Source: JAVBKV01 sp031553885
GTDB taxonomy: Bacteria; Bacteroidota; Bacteroidia; Bacteroidales; Azobacteroidaceae
Reading direction: 5' to 3'
Length of the DNA: 64,000 nt
Assembly: GCA_031553885.1 (NCBI GenBank)
Contig: JAVBKV010000040.1
Location: forward strand, 100,819-164,818
Below, one piece after another: positions 35,441 through 43,905 of the stretch. Numbering within the stretch: the stretch's first letter is position 1; every line of letters starts with the position of its first letter. The notes under the pieces are model-generated. The model was not told the DNA's origin. It did not search any database and worked only from the letters and a program-made list of their open reading frames with translations. Position numbers and translations under genes: made by a program.

Positions 35441-35557
35441 AGAGTTAAAAGTTAAGAATGAAAAATGAAGAATGAAAAATTAAAAATGAAATGGATCTTA
35501 TTCTCAAATCATTTTTAATTTTTCATTCTTCATTTTTCATTCTTAACTTTTAACTCT
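35441..35557. repeat. 49-bp perfect inverted repeat made of two facing heptamer arrays
   Basis: Left arm 35441-35489 and right arm 35509-35557 are exact reverse complements, with a 19-bp loop. Read in the sense of each flanking gene, each arm is a heptamer array: GAGTTAA, AAGTTAA, GAATGAA, AAATGAA, GAATGAA, AAATTAA and so on. The right array continues as GAGTGAA and AAGTGAA through the stop of hppA (TGA at 35567-35565). As RNA it would form a very long A/U stem and may end transcription from both sides. Confidence 0.85.
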
Positions 35558-35564
35558 TCACTCT

Positions 35565-37961
35565 TCACTTCTCCAAAGGGATACGCATTTTGTAGAACGA
35601 CCGCCATACGAATACCAATCCGATAATCAGGAAAGGAATCGCGATATACAGGGAGTAATCGTGTCCGGAAGCCTTCATCTCGATACAGATTTCGGTTGCC
35701 AGCAAGCCGAATAAAGTAGAGAACTTGATGATCGGGTTCAGGGAAACAGAAGAGGTGTCTTTGAACGGATCACCCACAGTGTCACCCACAACAGCTGCTT
35801 CGTGAAGCGGAGAATTCTTTTCTTTCAAATCCACTTCCACCACTTTCTTGGCATTATCCCAGCTACCTCCGGCGTTAGCCATATAAATAGCCTGAAACAA
35901 ACCAAACACGGCAATAGAAACCAGGTAGGCTACGAAGAAGTTCGGATCCATAAAAGCAAATGCGAGTGTGATACAGATCAAGGCAATGAAAATGTTCCAC
36001 ATCCCTTTTTGAGCATATTGGGTACAGATACGAACCACCGTGTTGGAATCTTCCGGGTTAGCTTCCGTATTGTCCAGGTTGAACGTTCGTTTGATAAATT
36101 CAACGGCACGGTAAGCGCCGGTAGTTACGGCCTGAATAGAGGCTCCGCTGAACCAGAAAATGACAGCACCACCGCAGATCAATCCGAGGATTACCGGAGC
36201 ATCGGTCAGTGAAAGACTCAACAAACCGGCTTTTTCCAATAACAGGATAATGGAGAAGATCATTGTCGTTGCGCCTACTACCGCTGTTCCGATCAATACC
36301 GGCTTGGCTGTAGCTTTGAAAGTATTTCCGGCAGAGTCATTGGCTTCGAGGTAATGTTTACCGTGTTCGAAGTCAGGAGTAAATCCGAAATCTTTTTTGA
36401 TTTCCTGCTCCACACCTTGAATTTGTTCAATTTGAGAAAGTTCGAATACCGATTGTGCATTGTCGGTTACGGGACCGTAGCTGTCCACGGCAATTGTAAC
36501 CGGACCCATACAAAGGAATCCGAAGGCCACCAATCCGAATGCAAAGATGGAAGCGTGAGGACCTAAGACAGATTCCAGGCCCATACCGGCAGTGAAGTAA
36601 GCTGCTGTCATCAATGCAACGATCAGCATGCCGGTCCAGAAAGCGCTGAAGTTACCTGCCACAATACCGGAAAGGATATTCAACGAAGGACCACCTTCGC
36701 GGGAAGCAGTCACTACTTCGCTTACGTGTTTCGATTTAGAGCTTGTAAATACTTTTGTAAATTCCGGAATCAATACTGCTGCCAATGTGCCGCAACTGAT
36801 AATGATCGCAAATTTCCACCAGAGAGAAGGATCGGCCATATCACCGAGCAACAAATGACTCATGAAGAAAGTCGCAGAAATACAAAGGATAGCTGCAATC
36901 CAGATGAGGCGCATCAGAGGAGATTCAAAGTCAAATTCTTTCTTGTCTCCGTATAATTTTTTTGAAATTCCCTGGTTGATAAAGAAAGAACATCCGGAAA
37001 GGAAGTCCATCAGGAAGCGCATACCGAAGATCCAAACAATCAGCTTAGCCTGAATAGCGGGTTCGGTAACGGCCAATGTAATGAAGGTAATCAATGCCAC
37101 ACCGGTTACACCATACGTTTCAAATCCGTCGGCAGTCGGGCCGACGCTATCTCCGGCATTATCACCTGTACAGTCGGCGATAACACCCGGGTTACGAGGG
37201 TCGTCTTCTTTTACTTTGAAAACCACTTTCATCAGGTCGGATCCAATATCGGCAATCTTGGTAAAGATACCGCCGGCAATCCGCAGGGCACTTGCTCCCA
37301 ACGATTCGCCGATTGCAAATCCGAGGAAGCAGATTCCCACGATTTCGCGGGGTACAAACAAGAGGATAACCACCATCATCACCAATTCGAGGGAAATCAG
37401 GAACAATCCCACACTCATCCCTGCTTTCAGGGGAATATTGACCACATCCAGCGGACGGCCTTTCAAAGAAGCAAAAGCCGTACGGGCATTGGCATATGTA
37501 TTTACGCGGATTCCATACCATGCTACTGCATAAGATCCTCCCATACCAATGATTGAGAACATTAATACCTGCAATACCACTGCAACACTTTGGTGCAACA
37601 ATCCGAAGAAATACACACAAAGCACAGCGGCAATTAAAGAAAACAACATCAACAGAAACTTGCCTTGTTGCTTCAGGTAGGTACTGCAAGTTTTATAAAT
37701 GGTTGCAGCCACACTCAGCATAGACCTGTGGGCAGGTAAATTTTTAATTTGGGCAAACAGCAATAAACTGAATCCCAGGGTACCGGTAATGACCAAAGCA
37801 CCGTATAACAGAAAACTCCAGGATGTCATTTCCACTCCAAAGATATGAAATGTTCCTTCGTGAAGATCCGGAATTGCCAGGTCAGCTTCACTGGCAAACA
37901 CACCGAGAGAGGATCCAAACAGCATCAACGCTGAGAGGAGGTAAAACCGCATTTTACTCAT
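35565..37961 (-). CDS. hppA: Membrane-bound proton (or sodium) pumping pyrophosphatase
   Basis: 798 residues with 16 or so membrane helices. It couples hydrolysis of cytoplasmic pyrophosphate to ion export. The pyrophosphate-binding loop DCTGDNAGDSVGPTADGFE is intact, as is GGGPSLN-type and DTVGDPFKDTS. The position that decides potassium dependence reads GNTFKATAK, with K549 and T551, the pattern of the potassium-independent class rather than GNTxAA of potassium-dependent enzymes. An N-terminal signal-like segment (LMLFGSSLGVFASEA) precedes the first helix of the core. Monocistronic with a TACCTTTG -7 box upstream. Confidence 0.94.
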   Translation of the reverse strand: MSKMRFYLLSALMLFGSSLGVFASEADLAIPDLHEGTFHIFGVEMTSWSFLLYGALVITGTLGFSLLLFAQIKNLPAHRSMLSVAATIYKTCSTYLKQQGKFLLMLFSLIAAVLCVYFFGLLHQSVAVVLQVLMFSIIGMGGSYAVAWYGIRVNTYANARTAFASLKGRPLDVVNIPLKAGMSVGLFLISLELVMMVVILLFVPREIVGICFLGFAIGESLGASALRIAGGIFTKIADIGSDLMKVVFKVKEDDPRNPGVIADCTGDNAGDSVGPTADGFETYGVTGVALITFITLAVTEPAIQAKLIVWIFGMRFLMDFLSGCSFFINQGISKKLYGDKKEFDFESPLMRLIWIAAILCISATFFMSHLLLGDMADPSLWWKFAIIISCGTLAAVLIPEFTKVFTSSKSKHVSEVVTASREGGPSLNILSGIVAGNFSAFWTGMLIVALMTAAYFTAGMGLESVLGPHASIFAFGLVAFGFLCMGPVTIAVDSYGPVTDNAQSVFELSQIEQIQGVEQEIKKDFGFTPDFEHGKHYLEANDSAGNTFKATAKPVLIGTAVVGATTMIFSIILLLEKAGLLSLSLTDAPVILGLICGGAVIFWFSGASIQAVTTGAYRAVEFIKRTFNLDNTEANPEDSNTVVRICTQYAQKGMWNIFIALICITLAFAFMDPNFFVAYLVSIAVFGLFQAIYMANAGGSWDNAKKVVEVDLKEKNSPLHEAAVVGDTVGDPFKDTSSVSLNPIIKFSTLFGLLATEICIEMKASGHDYSLYIAIPFLIIGLVFVWRSFYKMRIPLEK

Positions 37962-38021
37962 GGTAATTTAGTATTTAAGTTAGGATTTTTTTTTCTATTT
38001 GTTTTTTAAAACAAATTGGCG

Positions 38022-38029
38022 CAAAGGTA
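38022..38029 (-). promoter_or_regulatory. -7 element for hppA
   Basis: Minus strand TACCTTTG, a match to TAnnTTTG, 60 bp before the ATG at 37961. Confidence 0.45.
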
Positions 38030-38118
38030 AGGATTTTTTGAGATTAAAAGTGTTTTGCCAGCTTTATTTTACAATATGTTATTCAAATGGGATCTTTTTT
38101 TAGAAAAAATTATTAAAA

Positions 38119-39636
38119 TCAATTTCTCCTCAACCGGTAATCCGTAATGCCCAGGTTGTTGTAGGTTTCGATCAGGGCTTCTTCATCGTTAGTGATAATT
38201 AGTAATTTATCTCCGGGTTGTAATTCTGTTTTTCCTTTGGGAATGAAGTATTGCTTTCCCCGTTTGATCATTACGGCTAACGTTTGATCAGGCAGCGGTA
38301 TATTCATCAATTTATTCCCTTCTGCGAGAATATTTTTAGTCAGGGTAATTTCGGTCATGGTCGATTTGATGTCGTCCGAGAATTCCACTTCAAAATCCTG
38401 GAAAGTACGGTTGTCTTCTCCTTTCTTGGATAAATCCAGCCATTCTGCTATTTTAGTAAGGGTAGTTCCCTGTATAACCAATGAAATCAATGTGATGAAG
38501 AAAACAATATTAAACATCAGGTGAGAGTTATGTACATTGGCTGCCAGTGGATATATAGCAAAAATGATGGGTACGGCACCTCGTAGTCCTACCCAGGAAA
38601 CAAAAAGCTTTTCTTTGAATCCCATTTTCCGGAAGGGTAGTAAGGATATGAATACGGTCAACGGACGAGCTCCGATAATCATGAACACTCCAATGAGTAT
38701 ACTGGCCAGAGCTACCGGCCACAATTCCCTCGGATTGATTAATAATCCCAGTGTAAGGAACATGATCATCTGGCTGATCCAGGCTAATCCGTCGAAGAAT
38801 CGTAAAGAAGAACGCTTATGAATGAATTTTGAATTGCCGATAACCAATCCTCCGATGTATACAGCTAAAAATCCGTTTCCTTTGATAAAATAGGTGGCTG
38901 AAAAGATAAAAATACCACTGGTAAGCAACAGGATGGGGTACAGGGAATCGTTGTCCAGGTTGATCTTGTTGATGGCCCATACTGCAATTTTTCCCAGAAC
39001 AAAACCAGCCAGTCCTCCGATAAAGAACTGCATGCTGAAATCAAGAACAGCCTTTCCGTAATCCGGACTTCCGGTCTCAGAGCTGGTTATCAATTGAATC
39101 AGGATAATGGTGAGCATGTAGGCCATAGGGTCGTTGCTGCCGCTTTCAAATTCCAGTAAAGGACGTAGCTTTCTTCTCAGCCGGATTCCTTTTCCCCGCA
39201 AAATGGAAAATACAGATGCAGAATCCGTCGAAGACATGACAGATGCAAGGAGGAACGACTCCAGTAAAGACAGATTGACATTATCGATCCAGGCGTTGGC
39301 AGCGTAATAAATGAACAGGCCGGTGATTAAAGCCATCAATAACACTCCAAAGGTTGCCAGGATGGTTCCCTGAGCAGCTATTGGTTTGATATCCTTGTAT
39401 TTTGTACTCAGTCCTCCGGAAAACAAGATGATACAAAGTGCTATTGTCCCGATGATCTGGGCAATGTTGTAGTGATGGAACTCAAATCCGAGGCCGTCAG
39501 TTCCGAACAGCATGCCAATGCCCAAAAATAGAAGAAGGACGGGTACTCCGAAACGGGACCCTGCTTTTGTAGCTAAAAGGCTGATCAAGAATAAAACAGA
39601 TAAAAATAAAAGTAAAAATTCGATGGATATTGTCAT
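38119..39636 (-). CDS. Potassium/proton antiporter, CPA1 family, with TrkA-C domain
   Basis: 505 residues. About 1-390 form a Na+/H+ exchanger fold of 12-13 helices; the ion-binding region reads SSTDSASVFSILRGKG and LEFESGSNDPMAYML, typical of CvrA/NhaP2-type potassium/proton antiporters. About 420-505 are a TrkA-C-like regulatory domain (LPDQTLAVMIKRGKQYFIPKG). It exports potassium in exchange for protons for pH and volume control. The promoter lies in a stretch of 8-base tandem repeats at 39703-39745, which could let expression vary. Confidence 0.92.
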   Translation of the reverse strand: MTISIEFLLLFLSVLFLISLLATKAGSRFGVPVLLLFLGIGMLFGTDGLGFEFHHYNIAQIIGTIALCIILFSGGLSTKYKDIKPIAAQGTILATFGVLLMALITGLFIYYAANAWIDNVNLSLLESFLLASVMSSTDSASVFSILRGKGIRLRRKLRPLLEFESGSNDPMAYMLTIILIQLITSSETGSPDYGKAVLDFSMQFFIGGLAGFVLGKIAVWAINKINLDNDSLYPILLLTSGIFIFSATYFIKGNGFLAVYIGGLVIGNSKFIHKRSSLRFFDGLAWISQMIMFLTLGLLINPRELWPVALASILIGVFMIIGARPLTVFISLLPFRKMGFKEKLFVSWVGLRGAVPIIFAIYPLAANVHNSHLMFNIVFFITLISLVIQGTTLTKIAEWLDLSKKGEDNRTFQDFEVEFSDDIKSTMTEITLTKNILAEGNKLMNIPLPDQTLAVMIKRGKQYFIPKGKTELQPGDKLLIITNDEEALIETYNNLGITDYRLRRN

Positions 39637-39702
39637 GCTTTGCCTGTTTTAACGGAATTTGGATATAATAGATAACATAATCCAACGCATAAGTGCCTCA
39701 GG

Positions 39703-39733
39703 CAAATATAATAAAAAAAATCAAAAAATCAAA
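39703..39733 (-). promoter_or_regulatory. Full Bacteroidota promoter of the antiporter gene, with repeats in the spacer
   Basis: On the minus strand: TTTG (39733-39730), 19-bp spacer, TATATTTG (39710-39703), a perfect fit to consensus. The spacer holds an A8 run (39713-39720) and a TCAAAAAA unit; the -33 TTTG itself belongs to the next unit. It starts about 67 bp before the ATG. Confidence 0.7.
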
Positions 39734-39744
39734 AAATCAAAATT
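39721..39744 (-). repeat. 8-bp tandem repeat spanning the MBOAT stop and the antiporter promoter
   Basis: Minus strand: AATTTTGA, TTTTTTGA, TTTTTTGA, then T8. The first TGA is the stop of the MBOAT gene. Each unit contains TGA, and a period of 8 places stops in all three frames. Confidence 0.7.
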
Positions 39745-41224
39745 GGAAATAAATAAAAGGTTGTATTTCGGACGATTTAGTTTGCATGACAATAATAATG
39801 ATAAGAACCAGTGCCAGTGCTTTGAAAAACAGAGGCATTGAAATGGTGTAATCGGAGCAGGCTTTCTTCCATGTTTGGGGGACAAAATGAAGCATGAATC
39901 CTAATCCCATGACGGAGAATACAGCCGGATATCCCTGTATCAGTTCTGTAAATAATTCGGGATGGAAAGACCTGACGATCTGATTGATCATTTCCAGGGC
40001 GGATTGGAATGAATTGGCCCTGAAAAACAACCATCCGAAACAGACCAGGTGGAAGGTAAACAAAATCCCGAAAATTCTGGAAATACGACCCATTTTACTT
40101 CCGTCTGCTTTCAGGGAAGGAAAACGGTTCAGGAGTAGCTTGTGCAGCGCCAATGCTCCGCCATGCAGGCCTCCCCAGCATATAAACCGTAAGGAGGCTC
40201 CGTGCCAGAGTCCTCCCAGCAACATGGTAATCATCAGATTGATGTAGGTGCGGATTTTACCTTTCCGGTTTCCTCCCAATGAAATGTACAGGTAATCGCG
40301 GAGCCAGGAAGATAAGGAAATATGCCAGCGCCTCCAGAATTCTGTAATCGTGGCGGATTTGTAAGGGGAATCAAAATTGATATTGAAATGATAACCCAGC
40401 AAAAGCGCGATGCCGATGGCCATATCTGAATAACCCGAAAAATCGCAGTAAATCTGCAAGGCATAGCCGTAGATGCCAAACAGGTTTTCGATACCGCTGT
40501 ACAACGACGGATTATCAAAAATACGGTCGACAAAGTTAACGCTGATATAGTCCGATATAACAGCCTTTTTAAATAGGCCGGCAGCTATCAGAAAAACACC
40601 TCTTCCGAACATTTCCCGGGTGACGATCAGCGGCCGGTCGATCTGAGGCAGAAAATCCCTGGCCCTGACAATCGGGCCGGCAACCAATTGCGGAAAGAAG
40701 GAAACGAAAAAGGCGTAATCCAGCAGGCTGTTCAGTGGTTTCAGATTTTTCCGGTAAATATCGATCGTATAACTCATGGATTGAAAAGTGAAGAACGATA
40801 TTCCCACGGGAAGAAAAATATTCAGGGGATCGAAAGGCTGATTCGAGAGGTTGCAAAAGAGTTCGTAGAAAAAATTGGTATACTTGAAATATCCCAGTAA
40901 CCCTAAGTTGAAAGCCAGACTCAGGACAAGCCAGGCTTTGCGTTTTGATTTCTTTTCTGTACGATCGATTTTACGTGCTAAAAAAAAGTCCGCCAACGTA
41001 ACTACCAGGAGCAGGAGAAAATAATCGCCACTGCTTTTGTAATAAAAATAGTAGGAAAACAAGATCACATAAATCAGCCTTAACTTTTTATGTTGATGCA
41101 GGGGAGCATACAACAGGAAAAATCCTAAAAAGAGAAAAAGGAAAAAGCCGCTACTGAAAATCAGAGGTGCATGTGAATCATAAACGAATAAAGAGTGTAT
41201 TTTATGAATGTCGAAATCGAACAT
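39737..41224 (-). CDS. MBOAT-family O-acyltransferase (AlgI-like)
   Basis: 495 residues with about 10-12 membrane helices. Moves acyl (usually acetyl) groups across the inner membrane towards a polysaccharide or cell wall. Family marks are visible: LPVGISFFTFQSMSY, FFPQLVAGPIVRARDFLPQ, EFWRRWHISLSSWLRDYLY and the catalytic His in GGLWHGAS. It is last of a three-gene unit with two SGNH hydrolases, 2 bp after the second one, a familiar arrangement for O-acetylation with the SGNH partner completing transfer in the periplasm. Substrate unknown. The stop codon lies in an octamer array. Confidence 0.94.
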   Translation of the reverse strand: MFDFDIHKIHSLFVYDSHAPLIFSSGFFLFLFLGFFLLYAPLHQHKKLRLIYVILFSYYFYYKSSGDYFLLLLVVTLADFFLARKIDRTEKKSKRKAWLVLSLAFNLGLLGYFKYTNFFYELFCNLSNQPFDPLNIFLPVGISFFTFQSMSYTIDIYRKNLKPLNSLLDYAFFVSFFPQLVAGPIVRARDFLPQIDRPLIVTREMFGRGVFLIAAGLFKKAVISDYISVNFVDRIFDNPSLYSGIENLFGIYGYALQIYCDFSGYSDMAIGIALLLGYHFNINFDSPYKSATITEFWRRWHISLSSWLRDYLYISLGGNRKGKIRTYINLMITMLLGGLWHGASLRFICWGGLHGGALALHKLLLNRFPSLKADGSKMGRISRIFGILFTFHLVCFGWLFFRANSFQSALEMINQIVRSFHPELFTELIQGYPAVFSVMGLGFMLHFVPQTWKKACSDYTISMPLFFKALALVLIIIIVMQTKSSEIQPFIYFQF

Positions 41225-41226
41225 AA

Positions 41227-42474
41227 TTAAGGATTCTTTCTGTATGTATTATAAATAGCTTCAAAAAATAATTCTCCGATATACTCATAACCTTCCTGGC
41301 TGAAATGAATGCCGTCGGGTCTCAACAGTTTGTGTTTCCTCCAGGATTGGGCGGAACCTTTCCCTCCCGTAACGGAAAATAAATCCCAACAGGCCAGTTG
41401 ATGATCGCGTGCATAAGCGACGATCACATCGCGTGCTTTCACCATATTCGGGTGGGGTTTCCTGTACTTGGCGCTCCGGTAGTTGTACCAGGTTTCGGCA
41501 GGGGTTGTCAGGAGCAATGCGGCATCCGGACATTGTTTCCGGATTTGTTGGACTGTCCGGTCGATTTGGTTATAAAATGCCTGAGTATTAAATCTTTTAT
41601 CATAAGCCTCATTTGTCCCCATGGAAAGGACAATCAGGGACGCATCCAATGTGCCGAGTTGTTCCATAAACAGGTCTGCATTGGCATATTCTTCATAATG
41701 AGCGCCGTTGATTCCGATGGCATGATACAGGATTCCGCTACGGCCGTTCTTCAGATTCGCTCCGTAAAATAATACCGGTTGTTGATTTTCAGCATGTAAA
41801 TCCAGGGAAATCGAATTGAATAGCGTATCCAGTATCAGTTGCCGGGTGTATGATCCTGTTGTTTGTTCTTTGTAAACAGGAAAAGAATCCGTTGCATTCA
41901 GAAGGGTTTGGTCTGCATTATAATAGACTGTAACATCATTGAAACTCCATTTGTCGGGATTATACAGATCGAGTGTTTCGATAGAAACCTGTACAATGGA
42001 ATCTTTACATGCCAGGGTTATTCCGGTGATACCTGCCGGATAATTTCCCGGTTTGATGCAACGGACGGCTTCCCAGGTTTGAGAAGAGGTGATCCGGTAA
42101 TTACGGGGTTCGTTGGTTTTGGCCAGTTTTAACGGTGCTATGAGTCCTCGTCCGGCCGAACCGAAATATTCCTGAAACAGCCGGCGGGAAGTTCCTGTTT
42201 GCATATCGGCCTGGATATGAGAATCACCGATATGAACGATGGAAACCACTTTGGGGCTGTCGCATTCCAGTTCCCGGAGCCGGTCAAAAAACGGATACAG
42301 GCTTTGTGTACTGTCCGACAGTACATTTTTTGTTGCCCTGGGAAAGTCATACTTGTGCCAGGGAATGTATAAACTGTCCGGATTATTGATCGCCTGCGCC
42401 AACTGCACTGTCAGTAGGAACAGGAAGATCAACTCCGTTTGGATGTACTTTTTCAAGGTAATCTTTTTTCTCAT
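41227..42474 (-). CDS. SGNH/GDSL-family hydrolase, exported
   Basis: 415 residues from the ATG at 42474 (MRKKITLKKYIQTELIF), which begins a signal peptide; an upstream start at 42540 adds unlikely residues. SGNH blocks: VSIVHIGDSHIQADM (nucleophile Ser in GDS), NNG-type region, LSMGTNEAYDK, and the C-terminal DGIHFSQEGYEY with the Asp-His pair. It probably transfers or removes O-acetyl groups together with the MBOAT protein. The start overlaps the upstream SGNH gene by 92 bp, an unusually long overlap in a different frame. Confidence 0.85.
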   Translation of the reverse strand: MRKKITLKKYIQTELIFLFLLTVQLAQAINNPDSLYIPWHKYDFPRATKNVLSDSTQSLYPFFDRLRELECDSPKVVSIVHIGDSHIQADMQTGTSRRLFQEYFGSAGRGLIAPLKLAKTNEPRNYRITSSQTWEAVRCIKPGNYPAGITGITLACKDSIVQVSIETLDLYNPDKWSFNDVTVYYNADQTLLNATDSFPVYKEQTTGSYTRQLILDTLFNSISLDLHAENQQPVLFYGANLKNGRSGILYHAIGINGAHYEEYANADLFMEQLGTLDASLIVLSMGTNEAYDKRFNTQAFYNQIDRTVQQIRKQCPDAALLLTTPAETWYNYRSAKYRKPHPNMVKARDVIVAYARDHQLACWDLFSVTGGKGSAQSWRKHKLLRPDGIHFSQEGYEYIGELFFEAIYNTYRKNP

Positions 42475-43813
42475 TGTAGCGTTTGTTTTCGAATTCAATG
42501 GCTTCAAACAAAAGTTTTGCCATGTATTTACCTCCTGCAAAAGTCAGGTGAGTGTAATCCTTATTCGCTTTAGGAGGTGTGGAATTGGCCCATTCTACCA
42601 TACTTCCCTTACCGCCCATGGCTTCGAATAAATTCCAAAAAACGATTCCCGTTTGAGCGCAGACCCTTTTTTGAAGGGCTACCATAGCCGGAACGGCAGG
42701 CATGGTTACCAGTTCTCCGTCTTTTTTCATACTCCTGTCGGAAACGCTTAATAACAGGAAAGAAGCGTTCGGAAAACAAGTCTGGAGGTATCGGATTATT
42801 TCTGCCATGTCTTCTTCATATTTTTTGTATCCTGTTTTTTCCGCTTCCATCATATTCAGACCGTATTCCAGTATGATCAGGTCATATCCCATTAACTGGT
42901 CAAAACGAGGAAGAGAAGCTTTCATCCGACCCATGCTCGTTCCTGCAGTACCCCGTATGGAAAAATTATCAAGGATAATACCCGTGGTGTCTTCCAGGGA
43001 AACTCCGTAAACGGAAAGACCCGTTGTGTCGGGAAACGAAATACGGATATTTCTAATGTTATTTCGTAAAATATCCAGTCGTTCAATTTCTCCGGATGCC
43101 TCCAGTGGTTGTGATTCGAAGCCCTTTCCATTGATTGTGTAGTAAACACTTCCCGAAAGCGCTTTCAGTTTATAGAACAGGCTTACTTTCCCGCAACTGT
43201 CGGAGGCTGCATGCTCTTTGGGAAGGCTGTAGTAAGCCCAGGCATCTTCCTGAGGAACAAAAAGATGTCCTGAAATCCCCAGTGGGGGAGTGCGGAATGT
43301 GTCGGTCAGGCAATAATCTTTCCATCCTTTGTATTGATGGATAATCGTACGCCTGAAAGCACTGACCGGAGAACTCAAAGGCATCATCCCCACGCCTGTT
43401 CCTCCGTATTTTTCCTGTAATTCTTCTCTCAGGTCTCCGCAGAATATATCCCCTTCGATAAAAGAATCTCCGAAAAAGGCGATGCGTACTGCTTGTCCCG
43501 AATCAATAGCAGCGAAGAAAGCGTCCATTCCGTTGTGTTCCGGAGAGAAATCCTCCAGGCAGATTTTGTTTTCGGGGCATCCGGAAAGTTGCATGGGAGG
43601 TTGGGGCACTACCGGAGCAACTGTGGACAACGTATCGGTAACTTCCGGATTTACCGGATTTTCTTTACGTATATCGGATAAAATATCCATGGGTTTCAAG
43701 TGCAGGGCGTCGAGGAAGGAAACCGGAAGAAAATACAATAAAAGCAAGAAGGCCGTAATCAGCAACAATAAGTATATTGTTTTGTATATGTGATTGTTAG
43801 GCGAGGTTTCCAT
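42383..43813 (-). CDS. SGNH/GDSL-family hydrolase, membrane-anchored
   Basis: 476 residues. One N-terminal membrane anchor (IYLLLLITAFLLLLYFLPV), then a linker with Pro and Thr. SGNH blocks: RIAFFGDSFIEGDIF (nucleophile Ser), GTGVGMMPL, LIILEYGLNMMEAEK, and DYTHLTFAGGKYM with the catalytic His. It is first in the O-acetylation unit and probably faces the periplasm. It is a paralogue of the next gene: the two share the layout but are clearly diverged, so they may handle different acceptor positions. A -7 box TATCTTTG (minus strand, 43859-43852) lies upstream. Confidence 0.85.
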   Translation of the reverse strand: METSPNNHIYKTIYLLLLITAFLLLLYFLPVSFLDALHLKPMDILSDIRKENPVNPEVTDTLSTVAPVVPQPPMQLSGCPENKICLEDFSPEHNGMDAFFAAIDSGQAVRIAFFGDSFIEGDIFCGDLREELQEKYGGTGVGMMPLSSPVSAFRRTIIHQYKGWKDYCLTDTFRTPPLGISGHLFVPQEDAWAYYSLPKEHAASDSCGKVSLFYKLKALSGSVYYTINGKGFESQPLEASGEIERLDILRNNIRNIRISFPDTTGLSVYGVSLEDTTGIILDNFSIRGTAGTSMGRMKASLPRFDQLMGYDLIILEYGLNMMEAEKTGYKKYEEDMAEIIRYLQTCFPNASFLLLSVSDRSMKKDGELVTMPAVPAMVALQKRVCAQTGIVFWNLFEAMGGKGSMVEWANSTPPKANKDYTHLTFAGGKYMAKLLFEAIEFENKRYNEKKDYLEKVHPNGVDLPVPTDSAVGAGDQ

Positions 43814-43851
43814 TCTTCATTTTTTATATGTTATATTTTATAAACAGCGTG

Positions 43852-43859
43852 CAAAGATA
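43852..43859 (-). promoter_or_regulatory. -7 element of the O-acetylation unit
   Basis: Minus strand TATCTTTG, an exact TAnnTTTG match, 38 bp before the ATG at 43813. Confidence 0.45.
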
Positions 43860-43905
43860 TTGAAAAAATCGCTAACTTTACCCACTTAAAATAACAACAA
43901 ATAAA

